From Rhodococcus rhodochrous (GTDB lineage Bacteria > Actinomycetota > Actinomycetes > Mycobacteriales > Mycobacteriaceae), in the NCBI RefSeq assembly GCF_900187265.1, contig NZ_LT906450.1, positions 2,533,444 through 2,597,443 on the forward strand: a DNA stretch of 64,000 bases, read 5' to 3'. The notes beneath the pieces were generated by a model, which saw only the letters and a list, made by a program, of their open reading frames with translations, did not search any database and was not told where the DNA came from. Shown here in pieces: positions 16,884 to 24,399 of this stretch. Made by a program: the position numbers and the translations under genes. Position 1 is the first letter of the stretch; the number at the start of each line of letters is the position of its first letter.

Positions 16884-17143
16884 TCAGCCCTCGGGCCACG
16901 GAACGACGATCGATCGAGGCCGTTCTGCCTGCCACCGGCGGGCTTTCGCTTCGTACACCTCGCGAGGCGCCAGCACCGGATTCGGGCGGAGCACCATCCC
17001 GAACAAGTCGTCGAAACCGTGCGGAGCGAAGACCCGTAGCCCTGATCCGGGATCGCGGGCGATGCCGAAACAACACGTTGTGGATGCGAAATGGTCGATG
17101 GCCGCGTAGCTCAGGTCGGCGTCGTCGAAGTAGAAGAGGTCGT
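16884..17143 (-). pseudogene. Nucleotidyltransferase-like (PF06042-type) remnant
   Basis: The N-terminal part DDLFYFDDADLSY jumps directly to IDHFASTTCCFGI and APHGFDDLFGMVLRPNPVLA. The first block belongs near the front of this nucleotidyltransferase family and the second to its C-terminus; the intervening stretch (normally with an N-Q-A-R motif) is missing. The open frame continues to 17180 but overlaps the next gene there. It is probably a decayed gene with an internal deletion. Confidence 0.5.
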
Positions 17144-17407
17144 CTACGCCTGACGCGACCGCGACTTCCAGGCCGACCACGCGGCGGTCACGATGATCGC
17201 GCCGGCGAGGGAACCGATGATCCCGCTGGGGCGCAGTTCGAGTCCGTCACCTGCGAGAAGGCTGATGAGCAGACCGCCGATGAACGAACCCCCGACGCCC
17301 GCGACGAACGCGAGAGTCCAGTCGATCCCGGTCCCGGACCTGCCCACGATGAGCTGTGCCGCCGCGCCGACGAGCAGCCCGAACAGAATGATTCCGATGA
17401 TCAACAT
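17144..17407 (-). CDS. GlsB/YeaQ/YmgE-family small membrane protein
   Basis: 87 residues from the ATG at 17407. Three hydrophobic segments are seen: LIIGIILFGLLVGAAAQ, LAFVAGVGGSFIGGLLIS, and GIIGSLAGAIIVTAA, with the glycine-rich pattern of transglycosylase-associated (YeaQ/YmgE) proteins. The ORF frame extends upstream, but the family starts at this Met. Function in the family is poorly known; it is associated with stress. The gene overlaps the nucleotidyltransferase remnant frame. Confidence 0.85.
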   Translation of the reverse strand: MLIIGIILFGLLVGAAAQLIVGRSGTGIDWTLAFVAGVGGSFIGGLLISLLAGDGLELRPSGIIGSLAGAIIVTAAWSAWKSRSRQA

Positions 17408-17514
17408 TGAGCGAGTATAAGCCGAGATCGACACGGCGACAGTCTTTCCGCGATATGAATGGAGCGGCGAACACTGCATTTCGCCAGGGGAACGGCACTC
17501 GGCGGGAATTCACC

Positions 17515-17837
17515 CTACAGATTCATCCCGAGGACGTGAGTCGTCCGATCACGGTCTCCGGTCGGTCTTCTCCCGCGGCGATCCGATTCGGAGGTGCCGC
17601 CCCAGATCCCGTGACGTTCGCGGGTTTCCAGAGCGTAGTCGCGGCAGGGGATGCGGACGGGACACGATGTGCAGATCTGTTTCGCCGTCCGCTCACGGCG
17701 CTGCCGCACCCCGCGCGATTCGTCGTCCGACGGGAAGAAGATCGAGGATCGACGAGACGGCAGTCGGCGCGCGACTGCCACGGCTGCAGTTCCGCGTCCG
17801 GGCTGCCGAATGGGGCGAAGAAAGGCGTTGTTGTCAT
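17515..17837 (-). pseudogene. WhiB-family Fe-S regulator split by a one-base frameshift
   Basis: From the ATG at 17837 the frame reads MTTTPFFAPFG, then WQSRADCRLVDP and drifts. One base away the sequence reads IFFPSDDESRGVRQRRERTA, then CTSCPVRIPC, ALETRERHGIWGGTSESDRR. Together these are a complete WhiB: Cys, then C-x2-C-x5-C for the 4Fe-4S cluster, and the G-I-W-G-G turn. The junction is near 17747-17755, where one base is missing compared with a DP-x-x-FFPSDDE reading. It is a real mutation or a sequencing error; otherwise all cluster ligands are intact. Confidence 0.75.
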
Positions 17838-17921
17838 GGTTCTCGTCCGGCGACCGAAGTGAAAACGGTGCCGTCCGGTGTCCGACCACGACGGTGCATG
17901 AGCGGACACCGGACGGGGTGG

Positions 17922-18695
17922 TCAGTGCATGTGGCTGCCGCCGTTGATGTCGACGGTCGTGCCGGTCAGGTAGGCCGCGTCCTCCGACGACAGGAACGTG
18001 ATGACCGAGGCCACCTCACGGGTGGTGGCGGTGCGTCCGAGCGGAACGTCGCGGCAGATGGCGGCCTCCTGCTCCGGAGTGCTGCCGACGCGGATGCTGG
18101 TGTCGACCGCGCCGGGGGTGACGGCGTTGACGGTGACGCCGCTGTCGCCGAGCTCCCGGGCGAGCGACTTGGTGAACCCGAGGACGGCGGCCTTCGCCGA
18201 CGAGTAGGGGACCTTGCCGAAGACACCGCCGCCACGCTGGGCGGAGACCGACGACATGTTCACGATGCGTCCCCATCCGTTCTCGATCATGCCCGGCAGG
18301 AATGCCCGGGTGACGAGGTAGGTGCCGGTGGCGTTGACGGCCATCACCTTGTTCCACAGTTCGAGGCTCGTCTCGAGGAACGGCACCGGCGAGGTGATGC
18401 CGGCGATGTTCGCGACAGCTCCGACGGGCGGGAGGTTGTCCGCGGCGACTTCCGCGGCGACGGCATCGTGCGCTGCCTGCACCGACGCCTCGTCGGCCAC
18501 GTCGATCTCGTGTCCGAAGGACGGGACGGAGTATTCGCTGCCGATCTCGGCGGCGACCTTGGCGGATTTCTCACCGTCCAGATCGAGGACGACGACGGCC
18601 CAGCCGTCCTCCGCGTAGCGGCGGGCGGTGGCGAGGCCGATGCCGCGCTCGGAGGTGGCTCCGGTGACGACTGCGGTGCGTCGGATCGAGGACAT
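17922..18695 (-). CDS. Short-chain dehydrogenase/reductase (SDR)
   Basis: 257 residues. NAD(P) motif TGATSERGIG at about 11-20, VLDLDGE (acidic residue favouring NAD), NIAG at about 96-99, the catalytic Ser in NMSSVSAQRG, YSSAK with Tyr and Lys at about 161-165, and the C-terminal YLTGTTVDINGG. It is a classical SDR, likely a polyol or hydroxy-acid dehydrogenase. A 21-bp gap separates it from the isomerase gene upstream, so the two form an operon. It is divergent from a transporter-transketolase operon, suggesting a shared sugar-like substrate. Confidence 0.87.
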   Translation of the reverse strand: MSSIRRTAVVTGATSERGIGLATARRYAEDGWAVVVLDLDGEKSAKVAAEIGSEYSVPSFGHEIDVADEASVQAAHDAVAAEVAADNLPPVGAVANIAGITSPVPFLETSLELWNKVMAVNATGTYLVTRAFLPGMIENGWGRIVNMSSVSAQRGGGVFGKVPYSSAKAAVLGFTKSLARELGDSGVTVNAVTPGAVDTSIRVGSTPEQEAAICRDVPLGRTATTREVASVITFLSSEDAAYLTGTTVDINGGSHMH

Positions 18696-18716
18696 CGGTT
18701 TCTCCTTGAGGTTGGT

Positions 18717-19541
18717 TCAGGGGATGAGAGTGGTGACGAATCGAGCTGCCCGAGAGGCGCTTTCGGGTCGCTCGGGGTCGGTGATGTCGCGGGTCTCGAG
18801 TTCGAGGGCGAAGTGCCCGGTGTACCCGCGGGCGTCGAGGGCGGCGAGGCCGCCGGCGAAGTCGGCGTGCCCGTTGCCGATGCTGAGGTTGATGTTTCCG
18901 GGCACTGCGTCCCGGAGGTGGACGTGCGTGATGCGCGAGGCGAACAGGTCGACGAAATCGACGGGATCTCCGCCCGACGCGACGATGTGGCTGAAGTCCA
19001 TCACCACGCCGATTCCGGGGGGCAGTCGTGCTGTCAGCCGGGCAGCGCGAGCGATGTCGCAGCACAGTCGGTGGACGTGGAGGGATTCGGTCCACAGGCC
19101 CACCCCGAAGTCCCGGGCTCGGACGTGTGCGCGCTCGAGTTGTGCCGCGACGGTGTCGAGGTCTTCGTCGAGGGACCGTATCGGCCGGTCGTCGAGGTGC
19201 CCGCACGGCAGCACCAGGGAGCGCGCCCCGATGCGGGAGGTGAGGGTCAGCAACCGGTCGAGATGGTGCTCCCGCCGTTTCTGTTCTTCGGAGGTCAACG
19301 GCGCGTCGAGGTCGCCGATGTCGCCGTTGACGCTACGGACGCGCAGGCCCGAGATTGCCACCTCGTCGACGACACGGTCGACGGCGTCCGCGTCGAGCAC
19401 GAACGGAACGTGATCGCAGACTCCGGGTAGGGCGCCGAGATCGATCTCGGTGAAGCCCAGGCCGGCGATGGTTCGTAGCGCTGTGGGCAGGTCTAGGTGG
19501 CGGAAGCTGATCGTCGAGCAGCCGAGCCGATCGGGGAACAC
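18717..19541 (-). CDS. TIM-barrel sugar-phosphate isomerase/epimerase-like protein
   Basis: 274 residues from the GTG at 19541, chosen for AGGAGG 5 nt upstream; a longer frame to 19592 runs into the promoter repeats. The xylose-isomerase-like barrel is recognisable: GCSTISFRHLDLP, GFTEIDLG, LWTESLHVHRL, GVVMDFSHIVASGGDP, ITHVHLRDAV and HFALELETRD. The acidic and His residues expected for a divalent metal site (E, D-x-S-H, H-x-H, E) are all present. It heads the operon with the SDR gene. The substrate is unknown: a ketose, hydroxy acid or inositol derivative is possible. Confidence 0.82.
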   Translation of the reverse strand: MFPDRLGCSTISFRHLDLPTALRTIAGLGFTEIDLGALPGVCDHVPFVLDADAVDRVVDEVAISGLRVRSVNGDIGDLDAPLTSEEQKRREHHLDRLLTLTSRIGARSLVLPCGHLDDRPIRSLDEDLDTVAAQLERAHVRARDFGVGLWTESLHVHRLCCDIARAARLTARLPPGIGVVMDFSHIVASGGDPVDFVDLFASRITHVHLRDAVPGNINLSIGNGHADFAGGLAALDARGYTGHFALELETRDITDPERPESASRAARFVTTLIP

Positions 19542-19583
19542 GAGAACCTCCTGGAAGGTGATGGGGACCACGCTAACCGTGCC

Positions 19584-19664
19584 GACTGTCAACAGTCAAC
19601 CGTTGCCTACTGACAGTTGACAGGGTGGGGTGTCCGCGCTCACACTGAGTTCACTGTTGACAGT
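19584..19664. promoter_or_regulatory. Three inverted-repeat operator sites between the isomerase and transporter genes
   Basis: ACTGTCAACAGT (19585-19596, flanked by G and C) and ACTGTTGACAGT (19653-19664) are exact reverse complements of one another, 68 bp centre to centre. Between them lies TGACAGTTGACAG (19611-19623). The same ACTGT...ACAGT arms recur ahead of the GntR gene. Most likely these are the GntR (FCD) binding sites controlling both divergent operons; site function is inferred. Confidence 0.65.
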
Positions 19665-19723
19665 CGACATCTTCTTTCCCCGTCGCACCAGCGGCCGTAT
19701 CCTCGGTCCGCAAGGAGAAATTC

Positions 19724-21124
19724 ATGAGCACAGAAGCGCTCGAGATGCGAGGTCCCGTCGAGGGCACCAAGGACGCCAAACGCGTCGCGATCGGTTCCTC
19801 TGTCGGCGCCGTCATCGAGACCTACGACTTCATCGGCTTCGGCACCGCTGCAGCGTTGTATTTCGGGACAGCCTTCTTCCCCAGCGGTGATCCCGTCATC
19901 GGCACTCTCGCCGCCTTCGCCACCCTCGGCGTCGGATTCGCTGCACGACCTCTCGGGGGGATCCTCGGTGGTCACCTCGGAGACAAGGTGGGGCGCAAGC
20001 CGGTCCTCGTCGCCTCACTGATCGTCATGGGGCTGGCCACCTTCGCCATCGGCCTGCTTCCGACCTACGGCCAGGTCGGTCTCGTCGCACCGGCGCTGCT
20101 GGTGACCGTCCGCATCATCCAGGGACTCGCCTTCGGCGCAGAGTGGGGCGGAGCGATCCTGATGAGTTACGAACACGCGCCGTGGAAATCGAAGGGCCGC
20201 TATACCGGCATCGTCCAAGCGGGATTCCCCGTCGGGCTGCTGTTGGCCAACCTCGTATTCCTGTTCAGCGTCCACCTCGGTGGCGACTGGGCGTGGCGGG
20301 TGCCGTTCCTCGCGAGCATCGTCCTCGTCGTCGTCGGGCTGATCATCCGGTCCAAGGTGCCCGAGTCCCCGGTCTTCGAGGACGTCAAGGACAGTGGCGA
20401 AATCGCTGCCTCCCCGATCCTGGACTCCGTCAAGAAGGACTGGCGCGACATCCTCCGCGGCATCGGCCTGCGCGTGGCCGAAACCGCCGGCTACGCCGTC
20501 TCGATCACCTACATGATCTCCTACCTGCACGAGAACGACCTCGCCGGGAAATCGGAAACCCTGTTGGCGCTGTGTGTGGCCTCGGCGATCGGCATCTTCG
20601 CCACGATCGGCTGGGCGAGTCTGACCGACCGTATCGGCCGTCGCCCGGTGTATCTCGGAGTCTGCGCGTTCGCCGCCCTCTTCGGGGTCCCGATGTTCCT
20701 CCTGGTCAACACCGGCACGTTCGTGCTGATCCTCGCCACCGTCGTGATCGCCTACGCCGTCTGCCAGAACGCCCTTGCCGGAGCGCAGGGTGCCTGGTTC
20801 CCCGAACTGTTCCAAGCAGCGCGCCGCGCCTCGGGCGCATCGCTGGCCTACCAGATCTCGGCGATGGTCTCCGGGTTCACCCCGTTCATCACCGCGCTGC
20901 TCTACTTCGCCTTCGGCTGGATCGGCCCGGCCCTGCTCTTCAGCTTCTACGGCCTCGTCGGTCTCGTCTGCGCCCTCGTCACCCGTGAGACCTGGGGACG
21001 GACCGAGCGTCGTCTCGCCGATCAGGCCGGCCGGTCGAACTCACACCCTTCCGATAGCCCCGGCGGCCCCCTGTCCGGTGGGACCGCCGCGGCATCGAGC
21101 ACCAAGGAAAAGGAACTTCTGTGA
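19724..21124 (+). CDS. MFS transporter, metabolite:H+ symporter (MHS) family
   Basis: 466 residues, AAGGAG 5 nt ahead of the ATG. Twelve hydrophobic segments are expected; signatures are SVGAVIETYDFIGFGTAAAL in the first helix, FAARPLGGILGGHLGDKVGR in the first loop and ASLTDRIGRRPVYLG in the matching central loop. This is the MHS branch (ShiA, ProP, KgtP-like), which usually carries carboxylates, betaines or similar. The stop overlaps the start of the transketolase gene (GTGA), so transport and metabolism are translationally coupled. The Ser/Gly/Pro-rich C-terminal tail is cytoplasmic. Confidence 0.9.
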   Translation: MSTEALEMRGPVEGTKDAKRVAIGSSVGAVIETYDFIGFGTAAALYFGTAFFPSGDPVIGTLAAFATLGVGFAARPLGGILGGHLGDKVGRKPVLVASLIVMGLATFAIGLLPTYGQVGLVAPALLVTVRIIQGLAFGAEWGGAILMSYEHAPWKSKGRYTGIVQAGFPVGLLLANLVFLFSVHLGGDWAWRVPFLASIVLVVVGLIIRSKVPESPVFEDVKDSGEIAASPILDSVKKDWRDILRGIGLRVAETAGYAVSITYMISYLHENDLAGKSETLLALCVASAIGIFATIGWASLTDRIGRRPVYLGVCAFAALFGVPMFLLVNTGTFVLILATVVIAYAVCQNALAGAQGAWFPELFQAARRASGASLAYQISAMVSGFTPFITALLYFAFGWIGPALLFSFYGLVGLVCALVTRETWGRTERRLADQAGRSNSHPSDSPGGPLSGGTAAASSTKEKELL

Positions 21125-22014
21125 CCACCACAGCGCATCCCCGTCCCGACGTCGCTCTGCCTCGGAACGAGCGACTCGCCGCCATCGACGAATTCGCCTA
21201 TCGCCTCCGGCACAACGTGATCGACATGGGCCAGGAACAAGGTCAGGGCTACGTCGGCCAGGCGCTCGGCGCCGCGGACATCCTCGCCACCGTCTACGGA
21301 GACCATCTGCGCTTCCGCGCCGACGACCCGCACTGGGACGGCCGCGACCGGTTCCTCCTGTCGACCGGCCACTATGCCATCGGCCTGTACGCGGCGCTCG
21401 CGGAAGCGGGGATCATCTCCCGCGACGAGTTGCTCACCTACGGCTCGGACGACTCGCGCCTGCCGATGTCGGGCATGTCGACCTATACCCCCGGTATGGA
21501 GATCTCCGGCGGCTCGCTCGGCCACGGCCTTCCGATCGCCGTCGGCATGGCACTGGGTCTGCGTCACCAGGGTTCGCCGGCACGGATCTTCAACTTCCTG
21601 TCCGATGGCGAACTCGACGAAGGGTCGACCTGGGAAGCGGCCATGAGCGCGCACCACCACCGACTCGGCAACCTCATCGCGATGGTCGACATCAACGCAC
21701 TGCAGGCCGACGGTGCCACCAGCGGAGTGCTGAGCACGGAACCGGTCCACGACAAGTGGACGGCCTGCGGGTGGCGCACCTACCGGGTCGACGGCAACGA
21801 CACCGGTGCGCTGCTCGACGCCTTCGATGCGGCCATCGCCGAGGCCGCCCCGGCCGGATCCCCGGCGATCGTCCTGTGCGACACCCGTGTAGGCAAGGGC
21901 GTTCCGTTGCTCGAAACCCGCGAGAAGGCGCACTTCATGCGCATCGACGAAGACGAATGGCAGATCTGCCGCGACCAGCTGACCGCCGGCCACAACCGCG
22001 AGGACGTCCGATGA
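21121..22014 (+). CDS. Transketolase, N-terminal (TPP-binding) subunit
   Basis: 297 residues from a GTG overlapping the transporter stop. Features are LGAADILATVYGDHLRF, FLLSTGHYAIGLYAAL, ISGGSLGHGLPIAVGMALG, and the TPP-Mg motif SDGELDEGSTWEA ... NLIAMVDINALQADG. The motif has Ser where most transketolases have Gly (GDGE). A single-chain enzyme would be about 650 residues; here the two halves are separate genes that must form an alpha2beta2 complex. Split transketolases occur in specialised pathways (for instance apulose-phosphate or sulfo-sugar breakdown) as well as housekeeping ones. Confidence 0.88.
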   Translation: MTTTAHPRPDVALPRNERLAAIDEFAYRLRHNVIDMGQEQGQGYVGQALGAADILATVYGDHLRFRADDPHWDGRDRFLLSTGHYAIGLYAALAEAGIISRDELLTYGSDDSRLPMSGMSTYTPGMEISGGSLGHGLPIAVGMALGLRHQGSPARIFNFLSDGELDEGSTWEAAMSAHHHRLGNLIAMVDINALQADGATSGVLSTEPVHDKWTACGWRTYRVDGNDTGALLDAFDAAIAEAAPAGSPAIVLCDTRVGKGVPLLETREKAHFMRIDEDEWQICRDQLTAGHNREDVR

Positions 22015-23000
22015 CCACCACCGCCCCCAAGCTCAAGACCTCGGCGATGATCGCCTCCTTCGTCGATCCGGGTCAGCGGACCACCGCCGCACCGTTCGGC
22101 CACGCGCTGGTCGCGGCTGCCCAGGAGGACGACCGGATCGTCGGCCTGTCCGCGGATCTCGCGAAGTACACCGACATGCACGTCTTCGCCGAGGCGTTCC
22201 CGGACCGGTTCTTCCAGATGGGCATGGCCGAACAGCTGCTCCTCGGTGCCGCGGCGGGCATGGCCGAGACCGGCCTGATCCCGTTCGCGTCGACCTACTC
22301 GGTGTTCGCCGCGCGCCGCGCGTACGACTTCCTGTGCCTGGACATCGCCGAGCCGAATCTCAACGTCAACATCGTCGGCGGGCTTCCCGGCCTGACCACC
22401 GGATACGGCCCCAGTCACCAGGCCACCGAGGACATCGCCATCTTCCGCGGCATGCCCAACCTGACGATCGTCGATCCGTGCGACTCGATCGACATCGAAC
22501 AGGCCGTGCCGCAGCTCGCCGCGAGTGACGGCCCCACCTATCTCCGCTTGCTGCGCGGCAAGGTCGCCACGGTCCTCGACGAGTACGACTACCGCTTCGA
22601 ACTCGGCAAGGCGAAGGTGCTGCGCGGCGGGAACGACGTCGTCTTCGTCACCAGCGGCCTGATGACCATACGCGCGTTGCAGGCGGCGGACGTGCTGGCA
22701 ACCCACCACGTGGATGTCGGGGTGGTGCACACGCCCACGATCAAACCGTTCGACGCAGCCACGGTCCTGGCGGAGATCGACACCGACCGACTGGCGGTCA
22801 CCCTCGAGAACCACACCGTCGTAGGTGGGCTCTTCGAGACCGTCGCTGCCGCAGTCGTCGGGGCGGGACTGGGGAAGAGGGTCGTCCCCATCGGCCTGCC
22901 CGACCGGTTCCTCGATGCCGGCGCGCTACCCACCCTGCACGACCGGTACGGCTTGAGCACCGACCGGGTGGTCGCGCGGGTGCTCGACGAGCTCGGCTGA
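22011..23000 (+). CDS. Transketolase, C-terminal (pyrimidine-binding) subunit
   Basis: 329 residues from the ATG at 22011, overlapping the previous stop by ATGA. It contains the conserved RFFQMGMAEQLLLGAAAGMA block with the catalytic Glu in the MAEQ motif, PFASTYSVFAARRAYD, GGLPGLTTGYGPSHQATEDI and a C-terminal transketolase_C domain (TSGLMTIRALQAAD, TLENHTVVGGLFE). It pairs with the gene before it. No kinase is encoded nearby, so the C2 donor may be unphosphorylated or phosphorylated elsewhere. Confidence 0.88.
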   Translation: MTTTAPKLKTSAMIASFVDPGQRTTAAPFGHALVAAAQEDDRIVGLSADLAKYTDMHVFAEAFPDRFFQMGMAEQLLLGAAAGMAETGLIPFASTYSVFAARRAYDFLCLDIAEPNLNVNIVGGLPGLTTGYGPSHQATEDIAIFRGMPNLTIVDPCDSIDIEQAVPQLAASDGPTYLRLLRGKVATVLDEYDYRFELGKAKVLRGGNDVVFVTSGLMTIRALQAADVLATHHVDVGVVHTPTIKPFDAATVLAEIDTDRLAVTLENHTVVGGLFETVAAAVVGAGLGKRVVPIGLPDRFLDAGALPTLHDRYGLSTDRVVARVLDELG

Positions 23001-23051
23001 CCGACACGCTGTACGGGTCCCGCACCGGAGCCGGTGCGGGACCCGTATCAT

Positions 23052-23076
23052 TGTCGACAGACTGTTGTCGACAGTC
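23052..23076. promoter_or_regulatory. Operator-like repeats ahead of the GntR gene
   Basis: TGTCGACA occurs at 23052-23059 and again at 23066-23073; the second is embedded in GACTGT-TGTCG-ACAGTC (23060-23076). The arms match the ACTGT/ACAGT sites in the divergent promoter at 19.6 kb. The position, 26-50 bp before the start codon, fits autoregulation. Confidence 0.6.
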
Positions 23077-23101
23077 GGCCGCTGACACCTGGAGGCAACT
23101 C

Positions 23102-23758
23102 ATGGCTGCTCAACCCGCTGCGCTGCTGGGGCTCGAGAGGACCAGCCTGCGTCAGCAGGCCGTCACCGCCCTGCGCACCGCGATCACGAGCGGCGCGCTC
23201 GCCCCGAGCAGCCCCCTCGTCGAAACCGAGCTGTCCGAGATGCTCCAGATCAGCCGGGGAACCCTGCGCGAGGCGATGCGGCAGCTGCAGCAGGAAGGTC
23301 TGATCTCTGCCGGTGCCCGCGGTCGCCTCTACGTTCGGCACCTCGACGCCAAGGAGATCCGCGACATCTTCGCCGTGCGCGCGGCCCTGGAAGCGTTGGC
23401 CGTCCGCGACCTCGCGGAGCGGGACGACCGGGCCTCGGTGATCCCGGCCCTGCGCGAAGCTCTCGAGGCCATGGCGCATGCCGAGAACGACCTCGAGGCA
23501 CGCATCGAGTCCGACCTGAACTTCCACCGACTGCTCTGCCGTCTGACCGGCAACGAAACGCTCATGCACTCGTGGCAGTCGCTCGAGGGATCGATCCGCA
23601 TGTCCATCATGTTCGCCGGTCTGGAGAAGGCGGTCGGAAACATGGACGTCGGGCGCCACAGTGCCATCGTCGACGCCATCGAAACCGGTGACTCCGACAA
23701 GGCTGCGTCCACGGTGCGTTCGCACATGGCGTGGGCCGCAAGCAATCTCGTGTCCTGA
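23102..23758 (+). CDS. GntR-family regulator, FCD (FadR C-terminal) type
   Basis: 218 residues from the ATG at 23102 with GGAGG upstream; the longer frame begins inside the operator. The winged helix reads SPLVETELSEMLQISRGTLR, EAMRQLQQEGLIS (about 40-72), followed by an all-helical FCD domain with the metal/ligand residues in DLNFHRLLC, and RHSAIVDAIETGD. FCD regulators sense small organic acids or sugar acids. Gene order and shared inverted repeats suggest it represses the transporter-transketolase and isomerase-SDR operons until the substrate appears. Confidence 0.88.
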   Translation: MAAQPAALLGLERTSLRQQAVTALRTAITSGALAPSSPLVETELSEMLQISRGTLREAMRQLQQEGLISAGARGRLYVRHLDAKEIRDIFAVRAALEALAVRDLAERDDRASVIPALREALEAMAHAENDLEARIESDLNFHRLLCRLTGNETLMHSWQSLEGSIRMSIMFAGLEKAVGNMDVGRHSAIVDAIETGDSDKAASTVRSHMAWAASNLVS

Positions 23759-23818
23759 TCCGTACTCGTCAGGGTGTCGCTGCCGGTTCCGGAGGTCTCG
23801 TCGGGCAGGATGGTGGCC

Positions 23819-24286
23819 ATGCAGACCACACCTCTGACCTTCGAGTCCTCCGTCGTCGTTTCCGCCACCCCCGACGAGGTGTACGCCCTCGTCTCCGATG
23901 TCACCCGCACCGGTGAATGGTCACCCGTCTGCGCGGAATGCTGGTGGGACGAAGGGCAGGGCCCCGAGGTCGGTTCCTTCTTCACCGGCCGGAACGTCAC
24001 CCCCGAACGCACCTGGGAGACCCGCTCGGAGGTCGTCGTCGCCTCTCCGGGCCGTGAATTCGCGTGGTCGGTCGGTCCCGGCCTCGTGCGCTGGAGCTAC
24101 GTCATCAAGCCCGCGGACGCCGGCACGGAACTGACGGAGACCTGGGAGTTCACCGAAGCAGGGCAGAAGTTCTTCCACGAGAAGTTCGGGGCGGAGGCAC
24201 CTGCCCAGATCGCCGCGCGGGAGCAGGCCGCCCGCAGCGGAATTCCGGCGACCCTGGACGCGATCAAGCGCATCATCGAGGGCTGA
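23819..24286 (+). CDS. SRPBCC-family (polyketide cyclase/START-like) protein
   Basis: 155 residues from the ATG at 23819. The pattern SSVVVSATPDEVYALVSDVT, RTGEWSPVCAECWWDEG, then FTGRNVTPERTWETRSEVV and ELTETWEFTEAG is that of actinobacterial SRPBCC proteins, which have a hydrophobic ligand cavity. The role is usually lipid or aromatic ligand binding. It stands 60 bp after gntR and 113 bp before a monooxygenase gene; a functional link is not shown. Confidence 0.82.
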   Translation: MQTTPLTFESSVVVSATPDEVYALVSDVTRTGEWSPVCAECWWDEGQGPEVGSFFTGRNVTPERTWETRSEVVVASPGREFAWSVGPGLVRWSYVIKPADAGTELTETWEFTEAGQKFFHEKFGAEAPAQIAAREQAARSGIPATLDAIKRIIEG

Positions 24287-24399
24287 CCCGGGCGCTCGTC
24301 GTCCCGTCCCGTTTCCACGTTATCGCGCAGGTGGGGGCTTGTCGCAAGCCCCCACCCGGGGCTCATACTGCCCGTCCGGTGTCGTGGAGAGGGGCGGAC

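Noticed and set aside
17667-19430. 587-codon plus-strand frame
   Set aside because: Antisense to the SDR and isomerase genes, which carry clear motifs.
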